64,000 bases of DNA from Vibrio aestuarianus (GTDB lineage Bacteria > Pseudomonadota > Gammaproteobacteria > Enterobacterales > Vibrionaceae). The stretch is taken from positions 1 through 64,000 of the forward strand of contig NZ_JAAZTU010000005.1 of assembly GCF_012395185.1 (NCBI RefSeq), given 5' to 3'. The translations under genes and the position numbers were made by a program. Positions 1-9,391 of this stretch are shown piece by piece. The notes below the pieces were generated by a model, which did no database searches, was not told the origin of the DNA, and saw only the letters and a program-made list of their open reading frames with translations. Position 1 is the stretch's first letter. Each line of letters starts with the position of its first letter.

Positions 1-63
1 TTGAGAGGAGAACTACGACCACTTACTGATGTTTCTGAAAGCAACGATGAAGATGATATTTAA
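1..63 (+). CDS. C-terminal tail of probable Tn3-family transposase TnpA (partial)
   Basis: The plus strand is open from base 1 to a TAA at 61-63 and encodes 20 residues with an LRPL motif followed by an acidic tail (SNDEDDI). Tn3-family TnpA proteins commonly finish with an F/L-RPL motif close to the terminal inverted repeat, and this tail stops 27 bp before the repeat. With only 20 residues visible the assignment rests mainly on position and on that short motif. Confidence 0.5.
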   Translation: MRGELRPLTDVSESNDEDDI

Positions 64-89
64 TCAAGCAAAAACAGACAGTTAACCCC

Positions 90-127
90 CTTAGCGTTGT
101 TTTCTGTACCGTTGGACTTCAAACCCC
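90..127 (-). repeat. 38-bp Tn3-type terminal inverted repeat
   Basis: On the minus strand the 38 bases start GGGGTTTGAAG and end AACGCTAAG, the GGGG...TAAG signature of Tn3-family ends. Its outer boundary falls exactly where the rpoS reading frame stops matching RpoS (after Asp-Lys in the GDGDK stretch). A second AAGGGGGTT further in (82-91) looks like a chance echo rather than a second end. Confidence 0.7.
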
Positions 128-820
128 CTTATCGCCATCACCACCAATCGGTGTATCTACTGAGCTAATACGCTCATTGAGGCGAAGCATTTTACTGACA
201 TCATCGACCGGCTTATCCAACTGAAAAGCGATCTCTTCCGCTGTCGGTTCGTGGTCAAGTTTCTGTGACAATTCACGTGCGGTACGGAGATAAATATTAA
301 GCTCTTTCACCACGTGAATAGGAAGACGTATAGTACGAGTTTGGTTCATCAACGCACGCTCAATGGTTTGGCGGATCCACCACGTAGCATAAGTTGAGAA
401 TCTAAAACCGCGTTCTGGGTCAAATTTTTCCACCGCACGGATCAAACCTAAATTCCCTTCTTCAATAAGATCGAGTAGGGCTAGGCCGCGATTACTATAA
501 CGGCGTGAAATTTTCACCACTAAGCGCAAGTTGCTTTCTATCATACGCTTACGAGCGGCTTCATCACCCCTCAATGCGCGACGAGCATAAAGCACTTCTT
601 CTTCGGCGGTTAACAAAGGAGAAAAACCAATTTCGCCTAGATACATTTGTGTCGCATCTAAGGTTTTCGTTGAAGCATCAAACTCCTCTTTTACATCTTC
701 AGTTTGAGCACGACTGGCTTTCTTGTTGGTGGTAGTGAGCTCTTCTGTAACCTCGACTGTATCCATTACATCTTGGTCTTCAAACTCTTCGACTTTCGTT
801 ACTGCATTGCTGATACTCAT
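119..820 (-). pseudogene. rpoS: rpoS, sigma-S, truncated by transposon insertion
   Basis: RpoS directs RNA polymerase to stationary-phase and general-stress promoters. This copy keeps 233 codons where Vibrio RpoS has about 330. Region 1.2 ([11 protein letters not shown]), region 2 ([15 protein letters not shown], then [13 protein letters not shown] for -10 recognition) and region 3 are intact. After GGDGDK it runs two transposon-derived codons (Gly-Val) into TGA. Region 4, which reads the -35 element and contacts the beta flap, is missing, so a functional sigma is unlikely. The start at 820 has a strong GGGGGAGGCGCT ribosome site. It is the last gene of the ftsB...nlpD-rpoS series on the minus strand. 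Confidence 0.9.
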
Positions 821-891
821 AGCGCCTCCCCCTGGCGAGCTAGCAAGACATTACTACTTTCTAATGTCGCTACATGACTCTTTCAAGTATG

Positions 892-1830
892 TTATGGCAA
901 GTAGCGCTTTGGATTCACTGACTTACCTTGATATCGAATTTCAAAGTGCAAACGAACACTGCTCGTTCCAGAGCTGCCCATGGTTGCTATCTTTTGGCCA
1001 GCTTTGACACTTTGTCCTTCTTGTACCAGTAACCGATCGTTATGAGCATAAGCACTGAGGTAATTATCATTGTGTTTCACAATCACGAGATTGCCGTAAC
1101 CTCTTAATGCATTTCCTGAATAGACAACGGTTCCTGCTGCAGTTGATACTATGGGCTGACCACGCTGTCCTGCGATGTCGATACCCTTATTTCCTTGATC
1201 GCCTGCTGAAAAGTTCTTAATTACTCTCCCTTTTGTTGGCCATAGCCATTTTGCAACCTTCTCATCCTTTGGTTTAGCAGATGTTACATTAGCATTAACA
1301 TTCTGCTTACCTTTTGAATCAACATACTCCTTTGATTTCGATTGATCAACTACCTTTGGCGGATCTTTTTTTGCCACTTTAGTCGACTGACTTGTGGCAT
1401 TATAGGTCTTGTTATCATTAGAGTTTTTACTCGAATTGACAGTCGAAATAGGTGCTGATGAAACACTGGAAGCCGCACCAGTTGTGGCTGCAACCGCAAC
1501 TGTTTCGCTTACACCATTCCCTCCATAAGCGGGTGGTGTGTAGTTAGGAATCCATAATTTTAATTTTTGCCCAGGGCGAATAGTGTAAGGCTTGCTAAGA
1601 TTATTGAAACGGATCAGGTCATTTACATCTTTATCTGTGACATAAGATATAAAATACAGCGTATCGCCTTTTTGCACTTCATAGTAACTACCTCTATAGC
1701 TACCACGAGGAATGGAATTGTAGTCTTTGTTGAGTCCAGAAACTGGCGCAGGAAAATTTGCCGCACAGCCTATAAGCAGTTGGCTAATGAATACCATAAC
1801 GAGAAGCTTTCGCAGACTACACACCATCAC
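892..1830 (-). CDS. nlpD: NlpD, LysM/M23 lipoprotein activator of amidase
   Basis: An outer-membrane lipoprotein that in enterics activates the cell-division amidase AmiC. It has a lipoprotein signal ending in LLIGC (lipobox, Cys about residue 22), a LysM domain at about 50-95 (YEVQKGDTLYFI...IRPGQKL), a Ser/Asn/Lys-rich linker, and a C-terminal M23/LytM fold (about 195-312) lacking the full zinc ligand set, as expected for a degenerate NlpD. The GTG at 1830 overlaps the pcm stop (TAGTG); an ATG two residues on (1827) is an equally likely start. The rpoS promoter of enterics lies inside nlpD, so rpoS transcription may start here too. Confidence 0.92.
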   Translation of the reverse strand: MMVCSLRKLLVMVFISQLLIGCAANFPAPVSGLNKDYNSIPRGSYRGSYYEVQKGDTLYFISYVTDKDVNDLIRFNNLSKPYTIRPGQKLKLWIPNYTPPAYGGNGVSETVAVAATTGAASSVSSAPISTVNSSKNSNDNKTYNATSQSTKVAKKDPPKVVDQSKSKEYVDSKGKQNVNANVTSAKPKDEKVAKWLWPTKGRVIKNFSAGDQGNKGIDIAGQRGQPIVSTAAGTVVYSGNALRGYGNLVIVKHNDNYLSAYAHNDRLLVQEGQSVKAGQKIATMGSSGTSSVRLHFEIRYQGKSVNPKRYLP

Positions 1831-2456
1831 TACGCTAAATCACCAGCAATTAAAGGGACGAAACGGACAGTCTCAATAGTAGTGGAGACAAATGCGTCAC
1901 CTTGACGCACAATCTTCAATAAATATTGCTCATTGTCGCCTACGGGAATGACTAAGCGTCCACCTTCAGCTAATTGTTCAAGTAATGCTTGAGGAACAGA
2001 CTCTGCCGCAGCAGTGACGATGATGGCATCAAAAGGCGCTTTTGCTTCCCAACCGAGCCAACCATCACCATGTTTAGTCGAAATATTATAAATATCGAGT
2101 TGTTTCAATCGGCGCTTGGCATCCCACTGCAATGATTTGATTCGTTCGATGGAATAAACGTGATCAACCAATTGAGCCAAAACTGCTGTTTGGTAGCCAG
2201 AACCAGTGCCAACTTCCAGAACTTTACTACTTCGTTCAAGTTCTAAAAGTTCAGTCATTTTAGCGACAATGTAGGGCTGTGAGATTGTCTGCCCTTGCCC
2301 TATTGGTAACGCATTATTGTCATAGGCTTGATGCATCATTGCTTGAGAAACGAAGCTTTCTCTCGGCAAATAATGAATGGCACTCAAAACGTCGTTGTCT
2401 TGAATACCATTCGCGACCAGAAATTCAATTAATCTGTCGGCATGTGGGTTAGCCAT
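1830..2456 (-). CDS. pcm: Protein-L-isoaspartate O-methyltransferase
   Basis: Repairs damaged proteins by SAM-dependent methylation of L-isoaspartyl residues. The class I methyltransferase glycine motif is clear ([16 protein letters not shown]), as is post-motif I (HVYSIERI). The start at 2456 gives 208 aa, the usual family length, and its ATG overlaps the surE stop by one base; an upstream in-frame GTG would add seven residues that the family lacks. One-base overlaps on both sides suggest translational coupling of surE-pcm-nlpD, the order conserved in gammaproteobacteria. Confidence 0.96.
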   Translation of the reverse strand: MANPHADRLIEFLVANGIQDNDVLSAIHYLPRESFVSQAMMHQAYDNNALPIGQGQTISQPYIVAKMTELLELERSSKVLEVGTGSGYQTAVLAQLVDHVYSIERIKSLQWDAKRRLKQLDIYNISTKHGDGWLGWEAKAPFDAIIVTAAAESVPQALLEQLAEGGRLVIPVGDNEQYLLKIVRQGDAFVSTTIETVRFVPLIAGDLA

Positions 2457-3202
2457 TACGCTTTTTCCTTTAACCAATTGTCCATACTACCAAGTGACTC
2501 ATGGGCAGTGAGATCAACCTGCAACGGTGTCAACGAAACAAAACCATGCTCAATGGCATAAAAATCGGTTCCTTGACCGGCGTCTTGCTCTTTTCCTGGC
2601 GGCCCTAACCAATAAATATCATGTCCACGCGGATCTTTCTGCTTAATCATACTTTCTGCGTGATGACGAGCACCTAAACGTGTTACCTGAATACCCGCTA
2701 AACGCTCAAAGGGAACATCAGGGACGTTAACATTAAGTAAGCGATTAGTTGGAATAGGCGCACTACAATGCTGCTCAACTAATTGACGAGCGATCTGTGC
2801 TGCAGTGTTAAAATGTGCTTTCCCCACCAAAGAGAATGCGATGGATTGCACGCCTAAGAAATGCCCTTCCATCGCAGCTGCAACGGTGCCTGAATACAAA
2901 ACGTCATCACCAAGATTGGCCCCATGATTAATGCCCGTTAAAACCAAGTCAGGCATGTCATCTTTCAATAACTCATTGAGAGCAAAGTGCACACAATCTG
3001 TTGGGGTGCCCTGTACTGAATAAGTATTTGGAGCAATGCAATTAACACGTAATGGCTGTTCTAACGTTAAAGAATTAGAGGCTCCAGAACGATTACGATC
3101 AGGAGCGACTATTACTATTTCGGCTAAATCGGCCAACATTTTCGCTAATGCGTGTATGCCTTCTGCATGCACACCATCATCATTGCTCAATAAAATCTTC
3201 AT
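2456..3202 (-). CDS. surE: 5'/3'-nucleotidase SurE
   Basis: Metal-dependent phosphatase of the SurE family acting on nucleoside monophosphates and short polyphosphates. The N-terminal Asp pair ([13 protein letters not shown]), the metal-site Ser/Asn region (RSGASNSLT) and the [10 protein letters not shown] loop are all present. At 248 aa it is full length for SurE. The start has a GGAGAGAG ribosome site immediately upstream. It lies between truD and pcm on the same strand with no room for separate promoters. Confidence 0.96.
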   Translation of the reverse strand: MKILLSNDDGVHAEGIHALAKMLADLAEIVIVAPDRNRSGASNSLTLEQPLRVNCIAPNTYSVQGTPTDCVHFALNELLKDDMPDLVLTGINHGANLGDDVLYSGTVAAAMEGHFLGVQSIAFSLVGKAHFNTAAQIARQLVEQHCSAPIPTNRLLNVNVPDVPFERLAGIQVTRLGARHHAESMIKQKDPRGHDIYWLGPPGKEQDAGQGTDFYAIEHGFVSLTPLQVDLTAHESLGSMDNWLKEKA

Positions 3203-3214
3203 CGAGCTCTCTCC

Positions 3215-4258
3215 TTAGAACTCACGCTCAACGGGGATCTCTTCCACCAGTTCGCGGACAATTGAAGTGGCAAAGCTGCCTGCATCAAGATCAAAACATA
3301 GTGTTACTGTTTCTTGCTCGGCTTGCCAAGTCAGATTTTGTGGTTTCAACATGACCGCACGGCGCTCATGACGCATACGGTTACTACGAATTAAAGCCAT
3401 TAGATCAGGCTCAGCATCAACATAACGCTGTTCAAGCTCTAGTGCTGCATTTTGCGTTGGTAGAGCATTATCCCCCGCTAATGCGGCGCTGATCTGAACT
3501 TTGCCAGCTGCGAGAAGTTGGTTGAATTCATCAACTGTGCTTGCCGTAACAACGGTCTGCTGTTCATCTGTGAATGCAATATCACCGTCAATCAATTGAT
3601 TAAAAATATTATGTTCAAGACGTGCTGAAACGATCTGGTTGAAGATCCAAGAGCGCGCGGCAGAGAGATATAAACTGCGTTGATTTTGGTTACGCGAGCG
3701 GACATTTTCCTTGCCCCAGCGACGAGCCTCACTCAAGTTATTACCATGATTACCAAAACGCTGACTACCAAAATAGTTTGGCACACCTAACTTAGCAACA
3801 TGTTCTAACCGCTTTAACACTTCTTCAGTGTCCGTCACTTCAGAAAGTGTGATTTCAAAATGGTTGCCCACCAAGTCACCAGGTCGTAACTTTTTGTTAT
3901 GACGTGTCGTTTCAAGAATTTCAATGCTTGGATATTGTGCAAGAAAAGCCGTGAAATCTGGCGTTTCGCCTTTGGGTAAATGCACACTCAGCCATTGCTG
4001 CGTTACAGCATGGCGATCTTTTAGGCCAGCCCAACTCACATCTTTTGACTTTACGCCGCAGACTTTCGCCAATTCATTCGCTACAAAACTGGTATTTTCT
4101 CCTGTCTTGCGAATATGCACCATTAAGTGCTCACCACTTCCAGTAAATTCAAACCCCAAGTCTTCGATTACCTTGAAGTGTTCTGGTTTGGCTTTTAACT
4201 TAGCTTTTGCGGCTGGTTTACCACATAGGTAAGCCAATGAAGATAGAATATCTGACAT
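3215..4258 (-). CDS. truD: tRNA pseudouridine(13) synthase TruD
   Basis: Makes pseudouridine at position 13 of tRNA-Glu. The catalytic Asp lies in WAGLKDRHAVT, and NYFGSQRFG plus the LVGNHFEI region are family hallmarks. The frame extends upstream to a TTG at 4321, but the conserved family N terminus begins SxLAYLCGKP, so the ATG at 4258 is chosen (347 aa); an ATG at 4270 is also possible. It follows ispF by about 60 bp and precedes surE by 12 bp, as in other gammaproteobacteria. Confidence 0.94.
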   Translation of the reverse strand: MSDILSSLAYLCGKPAAKAKLKAKPEHFKVIEDLGFEFTGSGEHLMVHIRKTGENTSFVANELAKVCGVKSKDVSWAGLKDRHAVTQQWLSVHLPKGETPDFTAFLAQYPSIEILETTRHNKKLRPGDLVGNHFEITLSEVTDTEEVLKRLEHVAKLGVPNYFGSQRFGNHGNNLSEARRWGKENVRSRNQNQRSLYLSAARSWIFNQIVSARLEHNIFNQLIDGDIAFTDEQQTVVTASTVDEFNQLLAAGKVQISAALAGDNALPTQNAALELEQRYVDAEPDLMALIRSNRMRHERRAVMLKPQNLTWQAEQETVTLCFDLDAGSFATSIVRELVEEIPVEREF

Positions 4259-4321
4259 GTTTTTGTCCATCGCTGACGCGAGTTGGCGGTAATAATAAAA
4301 ATGGCTACGACTACGCAGCAA

Positions 4322-4798
4322 TTATGCTTTCATAAGTAAGACAACCGCTTCACAAGCGATGCCTTCTTTGCGTCCTGTAAACCCTAAACGTTCAGTGGTT
4401 GTAGCTTTTACATTGACGTTGTGTAAATCGGTGTTGAGATCATGCGCAATCGCAGCGCACATGGCTTCAATATGAGGGGCCATTTTGGGCGCTTGAGCCA
4501 TGATAGTAATATCAGCATTCCCCAAACGGTAACCTTGTTCGACCACCCGGCGGTATACATCTTTTAATAGTTCACGGCTATCTGCGCCTTTCCACTTATC
4601 ATCTGTATCCGGAAAATGTCGACCAATATCACCTGCGGCAATCGCACCTAATAGTGCATCGCACAAAGCATGCAGTGCAACATCACCATCAGAATGAGCG
4701 ACTAAACCTTGCTCATAAGGCACGGCAACACCGCCAATAATTACTGGCCCTTCACCACCAAATTTATGCACATCAAAACCGTGGCCAATTCTAATCAT
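4322..4798 (-). CDS. ispF: 2-C-methyl-D-erythritol 2,4-cyclodiphosphate synthase
   Basis: Fifth enzyme of the MEP isoprenoid pathway; it cyclises CDP-methylerythritol phosphate to the 2,4-cyclodiphosphate. At 158 aa it is full length. The zinc ligands Asp-x-His are visible in GHGFDVHKF, the third His in the [14 protein letters not shown] region, and the C-terminal [14 protein letters not shown] motif is intact. It sits 27 bp downstream of ispD, the usual pairing for consecutive steps of the pathway. Confidence 0.97.
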   Translation of the reverse strand: MIRIGHGFDVHKFGGEGPVIIGGVAVPYEQGLVAHSDGDVALHALCDALLGAIAAGDIGRHFPDTDDKWKGADSRELLKDVYRRVVEQGYRLGNADITIMAQAPKMAPHIEAMCAAIAHDLNTDLHNVNVKATTTERLGFTGRKEGIACEAVVLLMKA

Positions 4799-4825
4799 TG
4801 TGGTTCCTTACTAAGGTGTTTATCG

Positions 4826-5524
4826 CTAAAGACGAGCTAAATAAAACTCAGCTAAGGCGAGATCTTCAGGTTGGGTAATTTTAATGTTGTCCGCTCGCCC
4901 AAGCACCAAAGCTGGACGTAGGCCTTTCCATTCTAAAGCGGAGGCTTCATCTGTAATCGTTATTTGTTCTGCTAATGCAGCAGATAATGCCTCGCAGAGT
5001 AGATCAACATTAAACATTTGCGGGGTCAGTGCATGCCATAACGCCACGCGCTCGACTGTGTGGTCAATATTGTCCTGCGCATCTGCTCGCTTCATGGTAT
5101 CACGTACCGGCGTAGCTAAAATGCCGCCGACAGGGTGTGAAACGGAGGTGGCAATCAACCGGTCGATATCGTTTAAGGTAATACATGGACGAGCGGCATC
5201 ATGTACCATCACCCATTCACTGAGAGGGTTAGCTTGGGCATACTTCAATGCAGAAAGCACTGAATCAGCTCGCTCTTTGCCACCATTGACTCGTATGACG
5301 TTAGGATGATCAACCAGTGCAAGCTCTGGATAATAAGGGTCGTCTTCGCTGACAGCGACAATGACTCGTTCAATGGCAGGATGAGTGAGTAATTTTTCAA
5401 CTGTGTGCTCAAGCACGGTTTTGCCATGCAAGGTTAAATATTGCTTGGGGCGGTCGGCTTGCATACGCTTGCCAACCCCAGCCGCTGGCACTATTGCGGT
5501 AATAGATAGGGTATCAACTTGCAT
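4826..5524 (-). CDS. ispD: MEP cytidylyltransferase
   Basis: Third MEP-pathway enzyme: it couples CTP to methylerythritol 4-phosphate. The glycine-rich CTP loop ([18 protein letters not shown]), the VHDAARPC motif and [10 protein letters not shown] are all present in 232 aa. Its ATG directly abuts the ftsB stop (TAA-ATG, no gap), so the two genes are almost certainly co-translated; ftsB-ispD-ispF is a conserved gammaproteobacterial trio. Confidence 0.97.
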   Translation of the reverse strand: MQVDTLSITAIVPAAGVGKRMQADRPKQYLTLHGKTVLEHTVEKLLTHPAIERVIVAVSEDDPYYPELALVDHPNVIRVNGGKERADSVLSALKYAQANPLSEWVMVHDAARPCITLNDIDRLIATSVSHPVGGILATPVRDTMKRADAQDNIDHTVERVALWHALTPQMFNVDLLCEALSAALAEQITITDEASALEWKGLRPALVLGRADNIKITQPEDLALAEFYLARL

Positions 5525-5806
5525 TTATAGCGCATCCTCTCCGACTAATCGGTAGAAGGTTTCTCCTTCTTTGATCATGCCCAATTCATGGCGCGCTCTT
5601 TCTTCTATCGCATCAAGCCCTTGACGTAAATCATCAATCTCAGCAAACATCTCTGAATTTCGCAGTTGTAAGTTCTCATTCACTTGCTGCTGAACTTCGA
5701 TTTCATCCGAAATGGTCCGGAAATCTGCTATGCCATTTTTACCCAGCCACAAATCGTATTGTAGCAAGGCAAACAGCAAAGTTAATATCACAGCAAAAAT
5801 GCGCAT
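5525..5806 (-). CDS. ftsB: Cell-division protein FtsB
   Basis: Bitopic inner-membrane protein of the FtsQLB division complex. A single N-terminal transmembrane helix (residues 3-20, rich in Leu/Val/Phe) is followed by a periplasmic coiled coil (about 30-70) and the conserved [15 protein letters not shown] segment. The 93-aa length is typical. It is the first gene of the ispD-ispF-truD-surE-pcm-nlpD-rpoS series, so the operon promoter probably lies in 5807-5900. Confidence 0.94.
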   Translation of the reverse strand: MRIFAVILTLLFALLQYDLWLGKNGIADFRTISDEIEVQQQVNENLQLRNSEMFAEIDDLRQGLDAIEERARHELGMIKEGETFYRLVGEDAL

Positions 5807-5830
5807 AACACCTATAACTATAAAGATAAA

Positions 5831-5867
5831 CGTGCTGTTTAGGCGACTAACACCTTACAACAGCACG
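5831..5867 (-). terminator. Inverted repeat between uppP and ftsB
   Basis: A 9-bp perfect stem (CGTGCTGTT with AACAGCACG) encloses a 19-nt loop in the gap after uppP. Read on the minus strand it is followed by a short T-rich stretch. The long loop makes it a weak terminator candidate. Confidence 0.35.
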
Positions 5868-5902
5868 ATAAAAAGATGAGCATTTATACCATAAGCCAGT
5901 AG

Positions 5903-6706
5903 TTAACTCATCATTAGGAATGCAAATAAACCACCACCTAACAGTAGGCGATAAATAACAAATGGCGTCATGCCCATTTTTGATATCAGCTTCAGGAAGA
6001 AGTGAATACAAATATAAGCACTGATAAATGAAGTAATAATACCCGTCATTAAGAAACCGAAATGAATGGGTTCACCGCTGGTAACGAGCTTGAGAGCTAA
6101 ATAACCACCAGCTAATACAATAATTGGGATAGACATTAAAAACGAGAAACGTGCCGCCGCTTCACGCGTAAAACCTAAATACAACGCAGCGGTAATGGTT
6201 GCGCCAGAACGAGACGTGCCAGGAATAATAGCAACAGCCTGCGCCAAACCAATAAATATCGACTTCTTCCAGTCTGCTTGATATTCGTCATCCGATAATC
6301 GAGCGTTTTTATCCACATACCACAGCAATAAACCAAAAATGATCGTCGTTGTAGCAATAACCCATGCACTGCGAAGGTAAAGCTCAACAATATCTTTCAT
6401 GAAGAAACCGAAGATACAAGCAGGGATAGTCGCTAAGACAATCATCCATGCCAATTTTGATTCTTTACTGCGCTCACCTTGGAAAATAGAGCCGAAAAAA
6501 GCGCGCAGTAATGTCACCACTTCACGACGAAAGTAGATCACAACCGCAGCCAATGTACCGACATGTACAGCCACATCAAACGCCAAACCTTGATCTTCCC
6601 AACCTAAAATAGCCGAAGGTAAAATCAAATGGGCAGAACTAGAAATAGGCAAAAACTCGGTTAAGCCTTGAATCAAAGCCAAAAAAAACGCTTCTAAGTA
6701 ACTCAT
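5903..6706 (-). CDS. uppP: Undecaprenyl-diphosphate phosphatase UppP (BacA)
   Basis: Membrane phosphatase that recycles undecaprenyl pyrophosphate to the lipid carrier for peptidoglycan synthesis; raised levels give bacitracin resistance. The two active-site motifs are present: [13 protein letters not shown] near the N terminus and [10 protein letters not shown] near residue 170. About eight hydrophobic segments span the 267 aa. It begins 17 bp after folK, so it probably shares the folB-folK transcript. Confidence 0.96.
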   Translation of the reverse strand: MSYLEAFFLALIQGLTEFLPISSSAHLILPSAILGWEDQGLAFDVAVHVGTLAAVVIYFRREVVTLLRAFFGSIFQGERSKESKLAWMIVLATIPACIFGFFMKDIVELYLRSAWVIATTTIIFGLLLWYVDKNARLSDDEYQADWKKSIFIGLAQAVAIIPGTSRSGATITAALYLGFTREAAARFSFLMSIPIIVLAGGYLALKLVTSGEPIHFGFLMTGIITSFISAYICIHFFLKLISKMGMTPFVIYRLLLGGGLFAFLMMS

Positions 6707-6723
6707 TACTGACTCTTATTAAT

Positions 6724-7212
6724 TTAAGTGTTGAACCACTGCTCAACGGAATTGAGAGATCCTAAATTGATCGCTTGTTGCCATATTTGACGCACTGTTC
6801 GACCATCATTGGGAACAATCAGTTCCGGAGACAAATCATAGAGTGGCTGTATGACAAAAGGATATTTAAAGATATCGCTGCGTGGTAGCTCTGGATCTTG
6901 TGCTGAAACCTCTTCGCCAAACAAAATGATATCGAGATCTAAGGTGCGATCTTGGAATTTCTTCGCTTGAGGATCTCGTCCCCATCGACGTTCTATATCT
7001 CGAAGCTGTAAAGCGAACTCGCTTAATGTCAGCGTTGTATCCAGCGCTACCACCAAATTATAAAATGCGCCGCTGTTGAAACCTACTGAAGCGCATTCAT
7101 AGATGGTGGAGATACGCAGGTTGTCTCCGATCTGCGACAGTTCACGTGCCGCAGCTTCAACGTGTTTGTGTCTGTCAATGTTAGAACCGACCCCAACATA
7201 GGCGGTGATCAT
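6724..7212 (-). CDS. folK: Folate biosynthesis pyrophosphokinase (HPPK)
   Basis: Transfers pyrophosphate from ATP to 6-hydroxymethyl-7,8-dihydropterin. The N-terminal YVGVGSNI start, the RWGRDPQAKKFQDRTLDLDIILFG motif region with its metal-binding DLD, and PRSDIFKYPFV are family features; 162 aa is normal length. Its ATG overlaps the folB TGA by four bases (ATGA), coupling it to the preceding enzyme of the same pathway. Confidence 0.95.
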   Translation of the reverse strand: MITAYVGVGSNIDRHKHVEAAARELSQIGDNLRISTIYECASVGFNSGAFYNLVVALDTTLTLSEFALQLRDIERRWGRDPQAKKFQDRTLDLDIILFGEEVSAQDPELPRSDIFKYPFVIQPLYDLSPELIVPNDGRTVRQIWQQAINLGSLNSVEQWFNT

Positions 7213-7562
7213 GCATGACCTCGTTCAATGACCACACCAACCCCACTTGCTTGTGCAACGGCTCCTGGTTTCGTCAAGCGGATTTTGATCCATGGAACTG
7301 AAAAGCGCTGCATAATAAGCTCCGCCACTTCCTCGGCAACACGTTCAACCAATAAAAAACGTCCATTTTGAATATGATCGATCACCGCCTGGCTCACTTG
7401 TGCATAATCCAATGCATCATTGACGTCATCACTTTTGCCAGCAGGTCGGTTGTCATGCGCCATTTCAATATCCAAAACCAGTTTTTGTTTGATCTCTTGT
7501 TCCCAGTCATACACGCCAATGGTGGTGATCACGCTTAACTGTTCAATAAATACTTTATCCAT
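7209..7562 (-). CDS. folB: Dihydroneopterin aldolase
   Basis: Cleaves 7,8-dihydroneopterin to the hydroxymethyl pterin used by FolK. At 117 aa it has the family's usual size, with the N-terminal TTIGVYDWEQEIKQ containing the conserved Glu and the C-terminal IRLTKPGAV segment with the catalytic Lys. It is first in a folB-folK-uppP series and divergent from plsY across 187 bp that must hold promoters for both directions. Confidence 0.95.
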   Translation of the reverse strand: MDKVFIEQLSVITTIGVYDWEQEIKQKLVLDIEMAHDNRPAGKSDDVNDALDYAQVSQAVIDHIQNGRFLLVERVAEEVAELIMQRFSVPWIKIRLTKPGAVAQASGVGVVIERGHA

Positions 7563-7749
7563 GCTTTGTGTCTATCCCTCTAGAGGTCGGATACCCTAAT
7601 TGAGTAAAAAATCGTACTATTTCGGTCAATCGCGATATCATATACCCAAACCGAGTCGAGATGCGAAATCCAATCCATTTTTTTGCTTTTAATCTTGGTT
7701 AACAAGGACTTGCAACCTAGTTTTAGCCCTTCACAGCACAGAGGCATTT

Positions 7750-8352
7750 ATGACTCCATTGGCACTAAGTATGATCATCTCCGCCTATTTATTAGGTTCG
7801 ATCTCTAGTGCTGTGTTGATCTGCCGTGTTTTGCGCCTACCAGACCCACGAGATGTTGGCTCAAACAACCCTGGCGCCACTAACGTGCTACGTATTGGCG
7901 GAAAAAAGGCCGCGATTGCCGTTTTGCTCTGTGACATGCTAAAAGGCACTATCCCGGTCTGGCTTGGCTACTATCTTGGTATCGATCCGGTGTTATTAGG
8001 CTTAGTTGCCATCGCGGCTTGTCTTGGCCATATGTACCCTATTTTCTTCCATTTCAAAGGGGGGAAAGGCGTTGCGACCGCATTAGGAGCCATCGCTCCA
8101 ATCGGCTTGGACCTTACAGGTCTCATCATGCTGACTTGGGTCGTCGTGGCACTGCTGTTTCGCTATTCTTCTCTCGCAGCTTTAGTTACCGTGTTACTGG
8201 CTCCATTTTATACTTGGTTGATCAAGCCACAATACACACTTCCGGTTGCCATGCTGTGCTGCTTAATTGTGTTTCGTCATCATCAAAATATTAAGCGTCT
8301 GTTTGCCGGTACTGAACCTAAAGTCGGCGAGAAAAAGTCGCTCGAATCGTAA
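7750..8352 (+). CDS. plsY: Acyl-phosphate:glycerol-3-phosphate acyltransferase
   Basis: Integral membrane enzyme that acylates glycerol-3-phosphate from acyl-phosphate, the first step of phospholipid synthesis. The family motifs are in order: LGSISSAVL, then [19 protein letters not shown] (phosphate binding), and [13 protein letters not shown]. Five or so transmembrane segments fit its 200 aa. It is a single gene, divergent from folB and convergent with the hydrolase gene; the same plsY/folB divergence occurs in other gammaproteobacteria. Confidence 0.96.
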   Translation: MTPLALSMIISAYLLGSISSAVLICRVLRLPDPRDVGSNNPGATNVLRIGGKKAAIAVLLCDMLKGTIPVWLGYYLGIDPVLLGLVAIAACLGHMYPIFFHFKGGKGVATALGAIAPIGLDLTGLIMLTWVVVALLFRYSSLAALVTVLLAPFYTWLIKPQYTLPVAMLCCLIVFRHHQNIKRLFAGTEPKVGEKKSLES

Positions 8353-8415
8353 ATGTGTTGATAAAAAAATAAGGCCTCTTTCGAGACCCTATGTCAGATG
8401 ATCTTAGCTTAACGA

Positions 8416-9231
8416 CTATTGATAAACGTTAGCCAAAAACTTGTGCAAAATATCTGTTACATATTCAGGTTGTTCCAAACTACTGATATGGCCTGCACTA
8501 GGAATGATCTCCAATTGACTGCCTGTAATGCAATCCTTCATTAAATAGGATTCAAGCACTGGTCTTGGAATATCTTCAGCCCCGACAGCAATCAGCACTG
8601 GTAGTGCGAATTTCTCAACCTCTTCGATCATGTCGCGTCGGCCAAAGATCATTCTACCCATGCGTGCCACTTCGACCGCTTGCTGGCCTGATAGGCCGAT
8701 TAAATACTGCTTAAAAGCGGCAATGAGTTGAGGCGATTGTGTCGCCGCTTCTTTTGCAAAAAACATCGGCACGACAACTTCGGCGATAGGTGCAGGAACT
8801 GATTGAGTGGCACTAATCGCATCAAGCATGGAAAAATATTTTTTATGCGTCACTTCTGGCTCTAAACCAACAAAAGTATCCATCATCACCAAAGATTTAA
8901 CCCGCGTTGGCGCTAAAGCAGTCAACTCAGCTCCCCACATGCCCCCCACAGATAAACCAATAACAGAAAACTGTTCGATGTGTAGGTGATCCATAAGATC
9001 GAGAATATGCTGCGCATAATCTTTGAGTGTTGTCATCGATTGTGGCGCAAAATCAGACTGACCATGTGCCCATAGCTCAGGCACAATACAACGATAATGT
9101 TGGCTCAATACCTCAACTTGTGGTGCCCACATGGCGCTATCCCACAGGTAACTGTGTCCAAAAACAAGAACCTCACCTTCCCCACTATCGAGGTAACACA
9201 TATTTTGGCCATCAACGGCAAATGTTTTCAT
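8416..9231 (-). CDS. Alpha/beta-hydrolase, substrate unknown
   Basis: A 271-aa alpha/beta-hydrolase fold protein. The nucleophile elbow is GLSVGG (Ser about residue 97), an oxyanion HSY motif sits near residue 26, an acidic candidate lies in VGAEDIPRP and the His in SAGHISSLEQPEYV. No signal peptide, so cytoplasmic. It resembles non-heme haloperoxidase or 3-oxoadipate enol-lactonase-like esterases, which are too broad a group to give a substrate. It stands alone between plsY and tsaD. Confidence 0.75.
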   Translation of the reverse strand: MKTFAVDGQNMCYLDSGEGEVLVFGHSYLWDSAMWAPQVEVLSQHYRCIVPELWAHGQSDFAPQSMTTLKDYAQHILDLMDHLHIEQFSVIGLSVGGMWGAELTALAPTRVKSLVMMDTFVGLEPEVTHKKYFSMLDAISATQSVPAPIAEVVVPMFFAKEAATQSPQLIAAFKQYLIGLSGQQAVEVARMGRMIFGRRDMIEEVEKFALPVLIAVGAEDIPRPVLESYLMKDCITGSQLEIIPSAGHISSLEQPEYVTDILHKFLANVYQ

Positions 9232-9335
9232 GAGAACTATCCATTTAATATCGTAATCGGCGACTCTATCATTGATGAGCCTAATAACAGCTCTGAGCAG
9301 AATTTAAGAACCTACTAATTAACTTAATGATAAAT

Positions 9336-9366
9336 AAAAGAAACGGCTGCTAATAAAGCAACCGTT
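9336..9366 (-). terminator. Terminator downstream of tsaD
   Basis: A stem of AACGG-x-TGCT with AGCA-x-CCGTT (one mismatch pair) and a short AATA loop is followed on the minus strand by a T-rich run. It ends 25 bp after the tsaD stop, the expected place for an intrinsic terminator. Confidence 0.6.
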
Positions 9367-9391
9367 ATAAGAAGGTAAAGCACGCTAAATA

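Larger units (their letters stand above)
1..127. mobile_element. End of a Tn3-family transposon inserted in rpoS
   Basis: The segment left of rpoS is foreign. Read on the minus strand from 127 to 90 there is a 38-bp stretch that begins GGGG and ends TAAG. It aligns with the 38-bp Tn3 inverted repeat at most positions, including an AAAAC block and the closing ACG-TAAG. The five bases just outside (128-132, ATAAG on the minus strand) would be the usual AT-rich 5-bp target duplication; the second copy lies beyond the window. An ORF tail ending 27 bp inside the repeat fits the normal place of tnpA. The family call is by pattern recognition; the element's size and cargo are not visible. Confidence 0.72.

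Noticed and set aside
82..131. Two AAGGGGGTT motifs, considered as the multiple terminal repeats of a Tn7- or IS21-like element
   Set aside because: The whole 38-bp stretch fits the Tn3 repeat from GGGG to TAAG, which explains the outer copy; the inner copy is then coincidental.
4259..4321. Longer TruD starting at TTG 4321
   Set aside because: The extra 21 residues have no family counterpart and the TTG directly abuts the ispF stop without a ribosome site.
7630..7660. ATATACCCAAACCGAGTCGAG as a Vibrio dispersed repeat
   Set aside because: Only one copy is present in this window, so repeat status cannot be supported.
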